A stretch of 64,000 bases of DNA, from NCBI GenBank assembly GCA_958496175.1, contig OY292275.1, positions 22,669,001 through 22,733,000 on the forward strand, read 5' to 3'. The translations under genes and the position numbers were made by a program. Origin of the DNA: Sisyra terminalis (taxonomy: Eukaryota; Arthropoda; Insecta; Neuroptera; Sisyridae). This document shows positions 40,491-52,639 of this stretch, piece after piece. Numbering within the stretch: position 1 is the first letter of the stretch; every line of letters starts with the position of its first letter. The notes below the pieces were generated by a model. That model saw only the letters and a program-made list of their open reading frames with translations. It did no database searches and was not told the origin of the DNA.

Positions 40491-42438
40491 ACTGAATTTT
40501 TGACATTTGAAACCGCTGAAAAAAGTATTTGTATTTTTTTTTGTAATAAATAATAATTTCACTAAAGTAAACGGAAGAAAATTATAATAGCTACCAGCTC
40601 AAAAATTATGATTTTAATTACTATCTATCAACAATTTTCGTTATTGATAAGCATAAGGATTTCATTTAACTTGCTTTTACTCTTAAACTATTAAAAGCAT
40701 GAATTAAAAACAATAGTAACGTAACGCCATACTAAATGAGTTGTGTAAGTCCATTTTTGACAAAAAATCATTTAAAGATTACTATTGATGCAGAATTGGC
40801 TGTGACCTTTTAATATATATATTCGGAAAAATTTCTCCAAATTTTCATCATTTTGTCACTATAAAATCCAATATCCGATCACCATAAATATTTTTATATA
40901 AATGGACTTACATCGGCTTCAGATTAAAAATAAAAAAAGCGTTATAAATTTTAAGTAATTAATACATTATGATGATTTGAATTTTTTTTGGTATATTTTA
41001 TCAATTACTCGTTTTAGCGCTTCATCATGTTTGTCCTATTGAAATTTGTCCTTGAATAACTAATTCGAGTACGATAAACTCTTTCGAAGGTGAACGATCG
41101 CCTATTCAACTTTTTTAATATAACATATAGATTCCTATTTCAATGTTATATAATCTCAAAATTTGCAATTTTTTATTGGAGATTATTTATTGTTTATGGC
41201 TAAATTTCTATGATTTGTGTACTATTTGAATTTGATTTATATTCAATTTTATCCTGTGAATAAAAAAACAACTTTAAGTCTTACTTATTACAATCGAAGA
41301 ATTCCAGCGTTAATATATTACAGTTTTTTTTTTTTAAATTTCATAGGTTCATTGTATAGAGATTGGCTGAAATTTAGTGTTCTTTAACTTTTTACAAAGA
41401 TTATATTTCTAAGAAATATTTGTAAAGTTTATACTTTATTCACCTACACGTCCAATGTATTTCACACTATTAATGTTAATGTGCTCTTAAACCACTTTAA
41501 AATGAGAAATCCCGTTATATTTGTAAAAAATATTACCATTAGGTAATGAGATATTTTAATAAATGTACTTTAATTTACAATAGTAAGGAAAGTCAACGAC
41601 CTTTTGGCCAAATCAAAACAAACCTCGTATACTCCTCATATAAATCATGCAAGTGTCACAAGTCGACATATTTGACCAAAATACGATAATTTTCGCAGAA
41701 ATTTACCTCAATTTTGCTTCTTTATTTAGACATCAATTTTATAAAATTAGCTTTCATTTAATTCATTGCTGTTATGATTTGTTTTTCTTTTACTTCTTTT
41801 ACAACTACATTACTTACATTGTTTTGTTCCGAGAGTTGGGTCAATGAAATAAAATGAACTTTTGAATTTTTCTTTCTTTTCAAAAATAAAACAACGGGAA
41901 AATGTGAAGTTAAGTTTTCACAAAATAACGAGATAATAATCCTTGTTCTAAATTCAATAGGATTTTCTAATGTTGGTGATTTCATCATTCTGCCTACGTA
42001 TCTTTCTGAGATGTAAGCTATAATTATTCCGATCTAATTATGTTGATAAATTAATACATTATTGGTTATTATAAAGTTTTCCTTTTAAATCCGTATTTCA
42101 TTAGTAGGAGGTTCATTACAGTAGAATTATACAAGGTCGATTGCAACACTTAGTAGAAATTTTTAATAACATTTAAGTTCATTGATCTTTAAACTAATAT
42201 ATTATATTGTTATGAAACAATAGTATTGTATTTTAATCGTTCGTGTTGAATCTGTTTGGTTTATTAATGAGTCGTATGCTTTCTTTCACTTATCACTCTC
42301 TACATAACTTTATTTCGTCTTGAAAGGGAGATGTTTCATATCAATTTACATTGAATTAATGATTTCAATTCTTACTTGTACTTTGTCCAGAAATTTAGTA
42401 TTATTTTTCTGTATTTCATTTGGAAGTTGCACCGAAGT

Positions 42439-42472
42439 TTCGGCTTCAGGTGATTTTTCGATTGAAGCCGAA
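42439..42472. repeat. 10-bp perfect stem hairpin
   Basis: TTCGGCTTCA, a 14-nt loop, TGAAGCCGAA. The stem is G+C rich for this region. A related half (TTCGGTTGAAGCTT) occurs about 100 bp downstream near 42,579, so the word may have been locally reiterated. Confidence 0.6.
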
Positions 42473-43066
42473 GATTACCCAGTAAATACCTTGTACAAAT
42501 TTGTATGAATTATTACTATTACGACTAAAGTATGTTCCTCAAATTTAAGTTAGTAAAGTTAAAAAATCTTCAACCTTTTCGGTTGAAGCTTAGTATTAGC
42601 TAATTGAATTGGAAACCCTAAATTTTAATAGTAGATAAATGGAAGTTATGAAGTGTTATTTGTATTAATATTTTCTTTAAATTTAAGCTTGGCTACTGAT
42701 TTTTAAATAGGGTTTGTAAGTGGAACACACGAGTTTTAGTTTAACATAATCAGCATATTGGATCGTATTTTATCATAAAGGCATATAATTAGCATAGACG
42801 AATACCTCACGGTGAAAATGTTGAAAAAAATATAATCAGTAGCTAAATATATGTAGGAAAAGAATAATTATAATATTTGCGTAGACGTAGTAGTCCTATC
42901 ATAGTAATTGTAATTCTATCTTGTTTTCATTCTTCGCGCTTGCCAAAGTATCCATTATCGTTCATCTAATTCTACGTTTTATTTTATTAAACAATTATCT
43001 CTTAACACACTCATGCATGGCTACATGAACTAATTAAAACATGTGGCTGCATAAAGTAAACGTAAT

Positions 43067-43110
43067 GCATATATACGTATATACGTATATATATATATAT
43101 ATATATATAC
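43067..43110. repeat. TA microsatellite with TACG interruptions
   Basis: A run of TATATACG units passes into about 14 uninterrupted TA repeats ending at 43109. It is likely length-polymorphic. Confidence 0.85.
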
Positions 43111-44379
43111 CGGAGTTTTTTCTTTCAGTATTGTTTTCATGAGTAAATAATTATATGTTATTAAAACAATATAGTAAATATTGACGTACTTTGTCTGTTT
43201 TATGAGAAAGTTATTTTCAGAAGAGTGAAATAAATAGTGAAACATGAAAATATTTTATTCGTTTTCAACTCATTTTTACTGTGTTATTATATAAAATATT
43301 TTCATAAAGAATGTTTTGCTTGTTTACAAAATTTATTGCATAATTGGAAGAGGTGTTTGCCTTGCAATAATTCCGTATGGGGGAAAAATTTCTCATTTGT
43401 TTGATATTTCCATTTTTGAGTGAAGTTATATTGAGGGAAATATTTGAATGAAAACCCCAGTAATTTATTGGTTCAAGTTAATTTTTCTCTGTTAATAATC
43501 TTTTAGTTGTTTTCCTTCCAAAAGATACATAAACTTTGTACTATAGAAGATTAGTAATTGAAAAATCCATAGTCATGTATGGTAATGGAAAAGTAGAAAA
43601 AAATCTCTCCATATGCGACAGATTTGGAAAAAAATAGCTTTGAACAATACGGAAATGTAGAGACTTATATTTAAAATATTCCCGTTCAATTTCTAACGGT
43701 CCCGAAAATTATCATAAATCGTTATAAATAAAATAAAAAAAACGCTTAGTACTATTGTAGGTGGAACGTATTGAGCGTGAAATATTCGAAAAGTGTGAGT
43801 GAGGTCAGTCACATCAGGTTTTATGCAAGTGTATAACGTTCTAACTGCATTATTACGGCCATCAATATATAATATGTATGTATTATCCAAACCACACAAG
43901 TGGACGATTAGGAGGTGCACTTTATATATGCACTTCAATTGCATATTCTATATTTTATTTTGATTGCGATAAAACGTTACATCGCAAATTGCATTGCCCA
44001 TGTGGAAATGGAATAATAATGTTTGCCTGAAATTGTAGCGCATAGGGTGCATAAATGCACCTACTACATCTAATGTGAATTATTATCAAGTTAATTCCAA
44101 GTATGAAAGAGGTAATTTTCTCGAAAAGGGTTTCGATGTAATTAACGCTCGTGTGTTTTTAGTCACTGAAATATGTGCAGCCTACATTCAAATCAGAGCA
44201 AAGGTGAATAAACTGTTGCAAACATATTTCAATAAAGGAAACATTCTATTTTTAACACACATTGATTTTTTTTCTCTCAGTGAATGAATTTTCCTTATTT
44301 CACAAAAACTCCATATTAATACCTATACTTTTTTCCACTTCATTTTATTATGGAAAAAAGACGAATGAATCTTAATGGG

Positions 44380-44545
44380 GATAGGAGGGTGGTGGTGGTG
44401 TGATATGACTGAATATTAGGTCTGGAAGTAAGGGAGTACTTGATTGGTAGGTGATGACCTGGTTACAGGCTACTGACCTGGTGCCGGGGCTTCCAAACGA
44501 GAGCATCGACCGTATCCCGGTGCTTTTACGTCACACCTAACATAA
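44380..44545. promoter_or_regulatory. GC-richer patch with IR0 hormone-response-like site
   Basis: The patch contains a GGTGGTGGTGGT run, then AGGTGATGACCT (44449-44460), two inward-facing AGGT-A half sites without a spacer, then a further half site CTGACCTGG about 15 bp on. Its composition departs from the AT-rich surroundings. A nuclear-receptor binding cluster is one reading; a mobile-element scrap is another. Confidence 0.35.
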
Positions 44546-45359
44546 ATTTTTGGTGCCCTATTTCAGAGAAAAGCATTCAAAAGCCTTTTGAAATTTATCA
44601 AGATTTAAAACAAAAAGAATGCATTGATTTATATTTAGCGTGTATTTAAAAATAATTGCTCTAAAAATATTCCTGTAATTCGTTTTAAATTAGCTTCATA
44701 CTATAGTCGTTTTCTGTGATGAATTTCATTTAATAAATTTAATAATTTATAAAGGAATATGATTTGAAAAAAAATTACATCTCTTAGTAAATGTACAATT
44801 CCATAATTATTGTGAAGAATATCCTTGTTGCAAAAATAAAATATAATAATAGGCCATGGAACCACCTATAACCCTTATTGTGAAAATCGTTTTTAAGAAT
44901 GTTAAAAGGGTTGAAACTTTTTCTTTCAATGCAGCTTAAATCTCGGATGGTTCATCTTAAGAGCGAAACTGGGCTTGTACTATGTGGTTACGCCTGTTTG
45001 GATTATATTATCTGTGGCGAACATATTTTCGACACAGAAGTTTTTTTTTGGTGTAAGTAGTAAAATTGCGGTCACTAAACTTTTAAATGGAACAAAAGTT
45101 TATTGCTGTAAAGTAGCAATTTTTCAGTTGTACCAATACAAAACGTTTTAATTATTTGAGTTGACTTCTTGGTGGGTAATTTGTTGATTTATGGGCTTCT
45201 GACGCAAAGTCTTTTCAATTTAAACCATAAATAAGATGTAAGTGTCACCGAAAATTTGTACTTTTACGGTTAAAATAATCTTTTCCTAGTATTGGATTTA
45301 TCTAACGGAAAACTTTTCCGAATTTGTCAGATTATTTAAAGTGTGATCTAGAAACGTCC

Positions 45360-45760
45360 GTAAATTCGGTCAGTTCATTTATTTTCGGGTACTCTCAATT
45401 GTTGACTAAACAGAAAAATGATTAATTAATCGAAGAAAAAATTGAGTTGTTTCCGTGAAGAAGAAGAAGAAAGGCGAATAACCGCGTGAAGTGGGCTCGC
45501 AAGGTTTCACTACTGTGAGTATGTGTAGTTGTAACGTTCGGGACAAGTTGCCTACCTTTGTGGGGTTAACCGCGTATTATAATGAATTATAAAATTGGGG
45601 TCTTTGATCTGGGACGCGGTTGCAACTCGCACCGGAGTATATTGCCCGGCTGACCGAGTGAGTTCAATGCACGATGGGCCGGGTCGATGCATCATCGTCA
45701 CCGGCACACGCGACTTCCACGGGAATACCCCGCGATACTATTCTCCACATCGCGATATGT
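45360..45760 (+). promoter_or_regulatory. GC-rich island with initiator and strong donor-like sites; possible non-coding first exon
   Basis: A perfect insect initiator word TCAGTT occurs at 45370. Two textbook donor-like GTGAGT words follow, at 45515 (ACTACT|GTGAGTATG) and 45657 (CCGA|GTGAGTTC). The DNA is CpG-rich to about 45,750. An ATG frame opens at 45674 (91 codons), but its only plausible phase-1 donor (45759) would join T to AA of the zinc-finger exon and make a stop, so it cannot encode an E75 N terminus by that route. A non-coding first exon of E75 or an enhancer is possible. Confidence 0.3.
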
Positions 45761-45934
45761 ATATACCAATATAACACTACCACTATTGCTATTTTAAGAA
45801 TTCTATTTGCACCTACCGTCTCCGTATTTTCGCGCGTACAAAACGATCAATGTAAATCACACGAGTACAATTATTCTTATCTTTGCAATTTAACTTTTTA
45901 CTATCTACACATTGTAGCCTTACATAAAGCAACA

Positions 45935-46318
45935 AATATTCCTTATTGATTTAAATTTAGTTCTTAAATTTTTGGGATACCTTCAATATTCAAGATATTT
46001 TCAAACAACTTCTTGTGATTGTTACAATAAATTTCGATCCATCATCTGCAATCCTACAAAGTAGCATAAAATGCAGCATCATATTAACAATTAACTAGAC
46101 CTATTTTTTTCCATCTACCTAAAAAAATTAGGCTGCTAAAAGTCTGAACAGTTCAATAGTATTGGGTATCTTACTTGATTTTTATAACCATTTATAATTG
46201 AAAATATCATTTTACAAAGGCAAACCTGTTAAAGGAATTTTTATCAATTTTTTTGTGCAGAGTGTTAAGAAGGAACTAATCCGCTATATACTAGGTCTCT
46301 GTTTCGAGGATTTTCTCA
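45935..46318 (+). repeat. Tandem duplication, unit 1
   Basis: About 384 bp, followed head-to-tail by a second copy at 46319-46760. Shared landmarks in order are ATTCCTTATTNATTTAAA, TTCTTGTNATTGTTACAATAA, TTTCGATNCAT, ATCATATTAANAATTAAC, TTTTTTCCNTCTNCCTAAAAAAAT, CTGAACAGTTCAATAGT, CTAATCCGCTATATAC and CTGTTTCGAGGATTTTC. Confidence 0.85.
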
Positions 46319-46760
46319 AATATTCCTTATTTATTTAAACTTAGCTCTACAATATATGGCATACCCTTAAAAACCAAGACATTAACACACAACAAATCTT
46401 GAATTACCATACTTCTTGTCATTGTTACAATAAGAGTATCTTTTATGGAATTTCGATTCATTTTTTGTAATCCTAAAGAGTAGCTTAAAATATAGCTTCA
46501 TATTAATAATTAACGGGACCCATTTTTTTCCGTCTGCCTAAAAAAATGAGGTAGCTAAAATTCTGAACAGTTCAATAGTTAATTGGGCATCTTACTTGCT
46601 TTCTATAACTAATAATTTTCTGTAACTAATAATTTTAAATCAAAAAAATATTTTACAATGGCTAGAGCCTGTTAATGACATTGTTATCAATTTTTTTGAA
46701 TGATAAAGAAAACACTAATCCGCTATATACGTAAGCTTCTGTTTCGAGGATTTTCCCAAA
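46319..46760 (+). repeat. Tandem duplication, unit 2
   Basis: Second unit, about 440 bp. It is longer than unit 1 because of an insertion near its start (around 46,350-46,410) and an internal micro-duplication of about 20 bp of the type TAACTAATAATTTTCTG near 46,605-46,640. The substantial divergence shows that the duplication is not recent. No frame or function is evident. Confidence 0.85.
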
Positions 46761-47400
46761 AAATAGCATTTCCCACTATAGTAGCTTACATGAATAGTAC
46801 CTACTACTTGATATATTGAATATCATTTATTCGATAGTAGTCATTAATTAGTTATCGGGAAAACTGAAGCTTTTTGGGAAAAATGTAACTTGCTTCAATC
46901 CCTTAACGCATGATTTTTTTAGAAAAAAATTTTGTACACATTTTACCATATTGTAGCACAATTTTTGTGAAAACAATTCCTGGATTCAAAAGTTAAAATA
47001 TCCACAAAATGAATCGTACTTTGATATTAGATTTTGATCAACATTGGAGAAAATAACCGAAAATTGGAAATTTTCACGTTTATCTACTGTTTAAGGCGCT
47101 CAAATTAGCTCGAGCATGCGCATTTAGGGTTAATCATTATAGAAATGAGTATAGTGCATATGATTCGAATTTGAATCATCCAGGTACGATTTGATCTGAT
47201 CGCATCTGAAGCAAATTTTACTTTTCTTTGGAAAAATCAAATTATCATAGTAGACATCAGTACTGATATAAATAGCATCGTAAGTTCTTATGGGATTGCA
47301 TAGACACAGGACACGAGTACAGTAGTAAAACTTTATAGAAATAGTGGGCAGATTTGAGAGAATCTTTGCAGTCAATTATTACATAAGAGAGTTTTAGTAA
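46761..47400. other. Intronic DNA without recognised content
   Basis: I see no gene, repeat or strong motif. A minus frame at 47130-47375 (81 codons) has no family resemblance. Confidence 0.4.
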
Positions 47401-47580
47401 AAAGGTAAACGTAACGGTTTAAGTTCGTTGACTGCACGTCCCGATACCAACTTCAATATCAACGAACTAGACAAAGACACAAGACCACATCAACAAGTGG
47501 CACTAAATTTATTAAACAAAGATATCGACAATAGTCGCGAATATTCTATAACGGAGCATATATTTTACTTTATCTTGCAC
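47401..47580 (+). other. Orphan ATG-less open frame with coding-like composition
   Basis: The frame is open from just after a TAA at 47398 and continues to 47706. The first 60 or so residues (including TARPDTNFNINELDKDT and LNLLNKDIDNSREYSI) look more protein-like than other frames here, then it turns into Phe-rich low complexity. There is no in-frame ATG near the start. A good donor-like CAC|GTAAAT at 47581 is in phase 0, which does not fit the phase-1 zinc-finger exon. It could be an untranslated exon, a fragment of another gene, or chance. Confidence 0.2.
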
Positions 47581-47706
47581 GTAAATTGTTTTCACACAGG
47601 GAAGAGTAAGAATTTTTTTTTATTCGTTTTTAAATTCTCTGCACTGATTATCTACGTATTTTCTGATATTAAAAAGAGACAGTTTATTACCGTAATGGTG
47701 GAATAG

Positions 47707-49589
47707 TGATGAGTTGTCTCATGTCTTAGAAGCTTTGTTCTATATTGTGAGAAAAATAAACCAGGTTGTTGCTCCGATTTACGTTTAAAGTAATTTGGCA
47801 CGTTACAAGAAGTGTATAGGGGACAATGACAGGTCAACATAGACGAGTATAGATTTCGTAGTGATAAAGATGAACAGACTAGAAGTATCGACTTATTGTG
47901 TTATTTGAATAGGTCATTAATCAGGCTAGTAGCCGCCACTGATAAAGGTTAACAAACTAGATGCACTTATTATGCAATAGGTTAGCTACGAATTAAGACA
48001 ACTCTTCGATATCATTGTTCTAATAAATTAAGAAAGAAAAAAAGCTTCGTGAATCAATAATTGAAAATGATGCCAACAAGTCAGTGAATTCTGATTGAAA
48101 GTAAATTGCGTTCATATTGGAAGTGACCGCGAAAATCACTGAATTGGTGATACCATGTTTTGATGCCAACAGGTTTCATTGGGTTCGAATTGAGCCCGCG
48201 GTCTTGCTTCACCAAGTCGCATGTTCTGCTTTAAATTTAATTACCCTATAATCAGTCCAAATTTAAATTTTCATACAGAGAATAACCAAAAATCAAAAAC
48301 TAAACGGAAGTCGTTCGAATATTGATAGTTTTGCTTACTTGTTTCAGTGCTTAATTGTAGCACAGATGAAAATTCGCTGCATATTTCATTGTGTTAAAAT
48401 GTTCAGAATTTTCTGTAGTGATATCTATTTCACAATATTCTTTTTTAACGTTGTCCTATTTTCTTGGAAATTTCTGAACTTTTAAGAAGTGATGGATTTA
48501 TTTACAAATATTTCATGTGGGAGCAAGGTTATTTTTGGCATTAAAACACCCATTATGAGAGACCTTAAAAGAATCAGGGCTAAAATTAAACGACCATTAG
48601 TACTTGGTTATTACAATAGAAAAAAACATTCTGTTAAAAATGTGTAGGACTTCATGATCTTTCGTTTCGATAAATTTTTAGCACTGAAAAGGGACTATTT
48701 TTGTTTCTTATCATCTTAAATCGGATGTATTGATCGAATAGTAGTCTTCAAATATTTGGATACACATTTTCTTTTCCTTCCCCTATAATTAGTACTATAC
48801 TTGAAGGAGTTCCTAATATTGCCGGCCCCGCGATTGGAAAACTTTTGATTTGAAAATATCGTTATCTGTTGAAGTTGGCCGTTGGCGAATTCATACAAAT
48901 TGATTTCTCATAAGAAACAACATTGATATTTGTGAACTAAAAACCTAGTTTTTTTTAAAATGAAGCGAAAACTCGCATTTTGGTATTCTTAATTTTTGAT
49001 TTATTTAGGCTTCTTCTACCACAATCCGTTCTTAAATCGTAGCGCTGGAGATATTAAGAATAAGCCCTATACCTGTCCCAATTTATTGCTGATATGTTTA
49101 TTAAACTTTCAAACAATAGAACAAAGAAACATTTCAATTCATTTTAGTGATTCAATTTCATGAGTGAAAATATACAATTATTTCAAAGTCACTTTTTAAT
49201 ACTTTTGAGAAAGATTCGGAAACCATAATGGGTTGTTTCGAAACAATTATGCATCTTTTTTTAAAGGCAAGTTAGTGCGACAATAAATCATGTGGTTTAT
49301 AGCTTTGGTGCAAGTATTCACAAAAGAGATTACAGTAGTAATAATTGAATGGTCCAAGGTTACGCCCGCTAAAAATCACAGATAATCGTCCATTACAAAT
49401 TTTTTGACATTGACCAAAAAAAAAACAAGTTGCAAATTGATTTTATGACTCCTTGAAGGATAATTTTTTGGGAAGCTCGTAATTGCAGAAGAGGCGCGAA
49501 GATTAGGGAAAGACATATAGAACAATTGATGTCAAAAGTTCAAAAAACCACCTACTGAAAAAAATGGAATACTTTGCCGAAGTCGAGTG
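47707..49589. other. Intronic DNA with a short decayed tandem repeat
   Basis: Around 47,863 and 47,939 a segment of the type GATAAAG-TGAACA-ACTAGA-GTATCGACTTATT is repeated in diverged form about 75 bp apart. Otherwise I see AT-rich DNA without a supported gene, and a tRNA-like scrap at 48178-48230. Confidence 0.4.
48178..48230 (-). repeat. Possible tRNA-derived SINE scrap (minus strand)
   Basis: On the minus strand the segment reads GCAGAACATGCGACTTGGTG, then AAGCAAGACCGCGGGCTC and ATTCGAACCC. This resembles the anticodon-to-B-box part of tRNA-derived repeats. No complete A-box, acceptor stem or second copy was found, so it is a fragment at best. Confidence 0.3.
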
Positions 49590-50110
49590 AAAGAAAAAAC
49601 TGAACTGAGCGTCTTTTTTGAGGTTAATAACACGACGGCGTTGTCTCTTTACCAAACAGAGATCAAATAATCTAACACACTTCGGAACATTGGTGGAGAA
49701 CAGAGGGCGATGACAACGTGATTGTAGGCTGAAAAGTCAAGGCAACGAAGAGAAGAACAAGCGCGAAATTGCAATAGAATAGTGAGTTGAAGTCATAGGT
49801 ATAGGTATAGGAAGATGTGATGATGATGGTATGAAGACGATGGCCTAGAGTGACCGATCTAATCCAGCGACTACTTATCAGTCTCCGCCTATTGCAGACT
49901 TAACACAATGAATGCAGTTCTATGCACCGCTGTTATAGTAGTATGCGATCCTTTCCGAGAAAGTTACGGTATCTGATAGTATAAATACCCAACTACCTGC
50001 CTGTTCGTGTTAAGGTTCTCGAACTCACGGCCGGAAGTTAATCGCAAACCTCCTCACCTTCCAATCACTCTCAGATATCTCTTCCTACGTGCTTTATTCA
50101 AATACAGCCA
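49590..50110. other. GC-richer intronic island
   Basis: A marked departure from the AT-rich flanks, with short GATGATGATGG and ATAGGTATAGGTATAGG runs near 49,795-49,830. No long frame is open on either strand, so regulatory or transcribed non-coding DNA is more likely than a protein. Confidence 0.35.
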
Positions 50111-51540
50111 CAAAATTCCCTTAAACTTTTTCCACTAACATTATAAATATGACAACATGACGTAATAGAAAATTTGAAAGCAACTTGTTATAACGGGGTG
50201 TCAATATTTATTTTAATTTGAAGAAGACTATAAACACACGCAGTGTAGGAGTATTGCGAAACACATTCGATTCGAATAACCAAAGATTGACGTCACAAAG
50301 GGTAATGACCAAGTTTCTTCGAGAAGTCCACCACCAACTATGCTATATAACTGAATGTATTTGGTGGCCGTTTGTGTAATTTGATGTGATTTACAAGGCT
50401 ACAAAACATTACAAATATACCGTAACAGAAATGGTCTATTGTGTGATATTGAGAGAACTTGTATACTTATTCGTATTTCAAGGTTCATGCCCTTAGATTT
50501 TCAATGGTCTGACCATATTATGACCACACTTACGGCTTGGGAAATATTAACGTCACCAAAGGTATTTTTATGCTTACCAAAAATTATTTTTAATGCCAAC
50601 TTCACCCTTTATTTCATTCTTCTGTATTCTTAACGGGGCAATCACCTTGAACGAAAAGACCAGTCGTTAACTGAATTTAACCCTTGAAGTACTGAGAATT
50701 TTCGAAAGCCATCTCCCAATATTTGGTAGACATCACTCGTTAAACGCTGCCCTTATCGCCAATCAGTATGCTTTTTTAATTTCAAAGAAATATGTACGTA
50801 TAGGAAACACTTTTACCTATAAAAGCTTCGGGATTTCTTTTTATATTACTTAATTATAAAATGGGGTAACAATTATTAATGTTCATTTGGTGTAGGAGTA
50901 CATTGATAACAGGTGTCAACCACCGCCTACAGGTGCACAGATTCACCACATTCATGCTATTTATTTGATTATTTCCAGTGTGATGTAGTTTTATAAAGAA
51001 TTATTTTCTTCTTGGCCGTATTTATTTATGAGTTCAAAGCCCTCATTTTGTAATGGGAAGCCGTTCGAAAAATATGTATTACCTTTTCGTAAATCATGCT
51101 TTTGTGTACTCACAATTTAAGCCAAAAATCAACTGGAAAGGTTCAATGTTTCATTATAAAAGAATTTTGTAAATAGATGTTTGTTCTTTAGTGATATTAA
51201 ATTGGCGATTTTTTATGCTTTTAAATAACGGTGTGGTGGTTGGTTCTTTTCATTTTCTGTGAAGATATTTTTCAGTGGCTAAACAAATATGTGTACACAA
51301 TAGTGAATGCCATTAATAAATTATCTATTATTTTAAATATTACTGGATTCATTTTGAGAGCGTTGAAATTAAATTTTGGTTTAAATACTACTTGTATTCT
51401 TACCATTTACATTTCTTTTTCTCCAATTGTGTTTTTCATCAAAAATAAATTGGTAATTAATAAATGAATTCTTTCATTTATAAGTTCTTCCCAACATTCA
51501 AAGAAATTCAATACCTTGGACTAGGAATAGAAATCGATAG
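50111..51540. other. AT-rich intronic DNA
   Basis: I see no supported feature. Short frames (50439-50633, 51231-51467 plus) are hydrophobic, low in complexity and unsupported. Confidence 0.45.
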
Positions 51541-51741
51541 AAAGCTCTCAAGCCTACTGGCAGCCGAATGGTCAAAGTGGCCGCTCTAAAACTGGTAGGT
51601 GTTGGGTTCAAATTTCGTATCCAGCAAATTTTCAAATTTCTCGATTTTATTTTCTCGAATACGGATTTTTAATGACCCTAGAGTCGTTAAAGAACTTGAT
51701 TGTTATAAAGCGATGGTAAATAACAATTAAAAAAGCTCTCA
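51541..51741 (+). mobile_element. tRNA-derived SINE, copy 2, with target-site duplication
   Basis: The element is 51551-51731 (181 bp), flanked by a perfect 10-bp duplication AAAGCTCTCA at 51541-51550 and 51732-51741. It starts AGCCTACTGGCAGCCGAATGG, with an A-box-like AGCCGAATGG and a B-box-like GGGTTCAAATT near 51,603, and ends TAAATAACAATTAAA. It aligns along its whole length with 19459-19640. The intact duplication suggests this copy is the younger insertion, although its B-box is more decayed. Confidence 0.92.
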
Positions 51742-52639
51742 GTATTATATTACGCGTAGTATTCATAACATAGTATAGATGTAAACATTGTTTTTAATAT
51801 TAACTTTTAAATTAAACAAGGAACTTAGATTCCCATAGAATTAAACAATTAATTTTGGTTGATTTAAACAGGGTTCTATGATAGTTGCCCATTAAAATAT
51901 TCCGCATACGAAAATTGCCATTTAATGTCATGCGCATTATTCCAATTTAAAAAAATGCAGGAACTAAATATCATACTTAAAATTTAGTTAAATTTGTCGA
52001 TCTTAAGATAGATAACGGTTGAGACTTTATGCCTTTTACAAAATCTATTTCTGCAGTTACCCGAAGTTGAAAATTAACTTGAAATTAAATAAGAATCAAT
52101 TAATCTAGAGTGATTATTTGAAGGCAAACAACTTTAAATTGTTTAACACTAAATAATAATTTTAATTGTATGTTTAGATATGCTATGGTCAAATATGATA
52201 ATAAGTAGTCAAATTTTCTGGAGACAAATATGTTTAATTGTTATATTATTTCAGATTTTAATTGCTGTCTAAATAAAAATTTCCCACAAACAATGGAAAT
52301 GTTTGAGTTAATTTTAACTGTTAAATATCATAAATAAAAGTAACATTAAAGCCAATTATGAAAATAATTTGATAAAATTTATCAATATGCAAATAAATGT
52401 TTGATCAGAAACAGTGCTTTGTGATATGAAGATTCCGTTGGATAAATGGTAATATTGAGGAAACAGTTAAAGGTGACAAATAGTGGAAAATTTTCGTAAA
52501 TCGCATACTTTTGCATAATTGATTAATCCGTATAACCGTTATTAAACGAATTAATGCATTTTTATTGATGTGATGATTGAGTAGTATTTTAAGGAAATCC
52601 CGAGTTTAATGTGATCATTTGAATATTTGGACAGCAATG
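51742..52639. other. AT-rich intronic DNA
   Basis: I see nothing that I can support as a gene, repeat or regulatory site. Confidence 0.45.

Larger units (their letters stand above)
40491..44379. other. AT-rich intronic DNA
   Basis: No supported gene. Local items are the hairpin at 42439-42472, the TA microsatellite at 43067-43110, a short palindrome GGTGCAT-AA-ATGCACC at 44046-44061, and low-complexity frames on both strands that I treat as chance. Confidence 0.5.

Noticed and set aside
45674..45949. ATG frame of 91 codons as another E75 N-terminal exon
   Set aside because: The only plausible phase-1 donor (45759) would create a TAA at the junction with the zinc-finger exon, and the peptide matches nothing I know.
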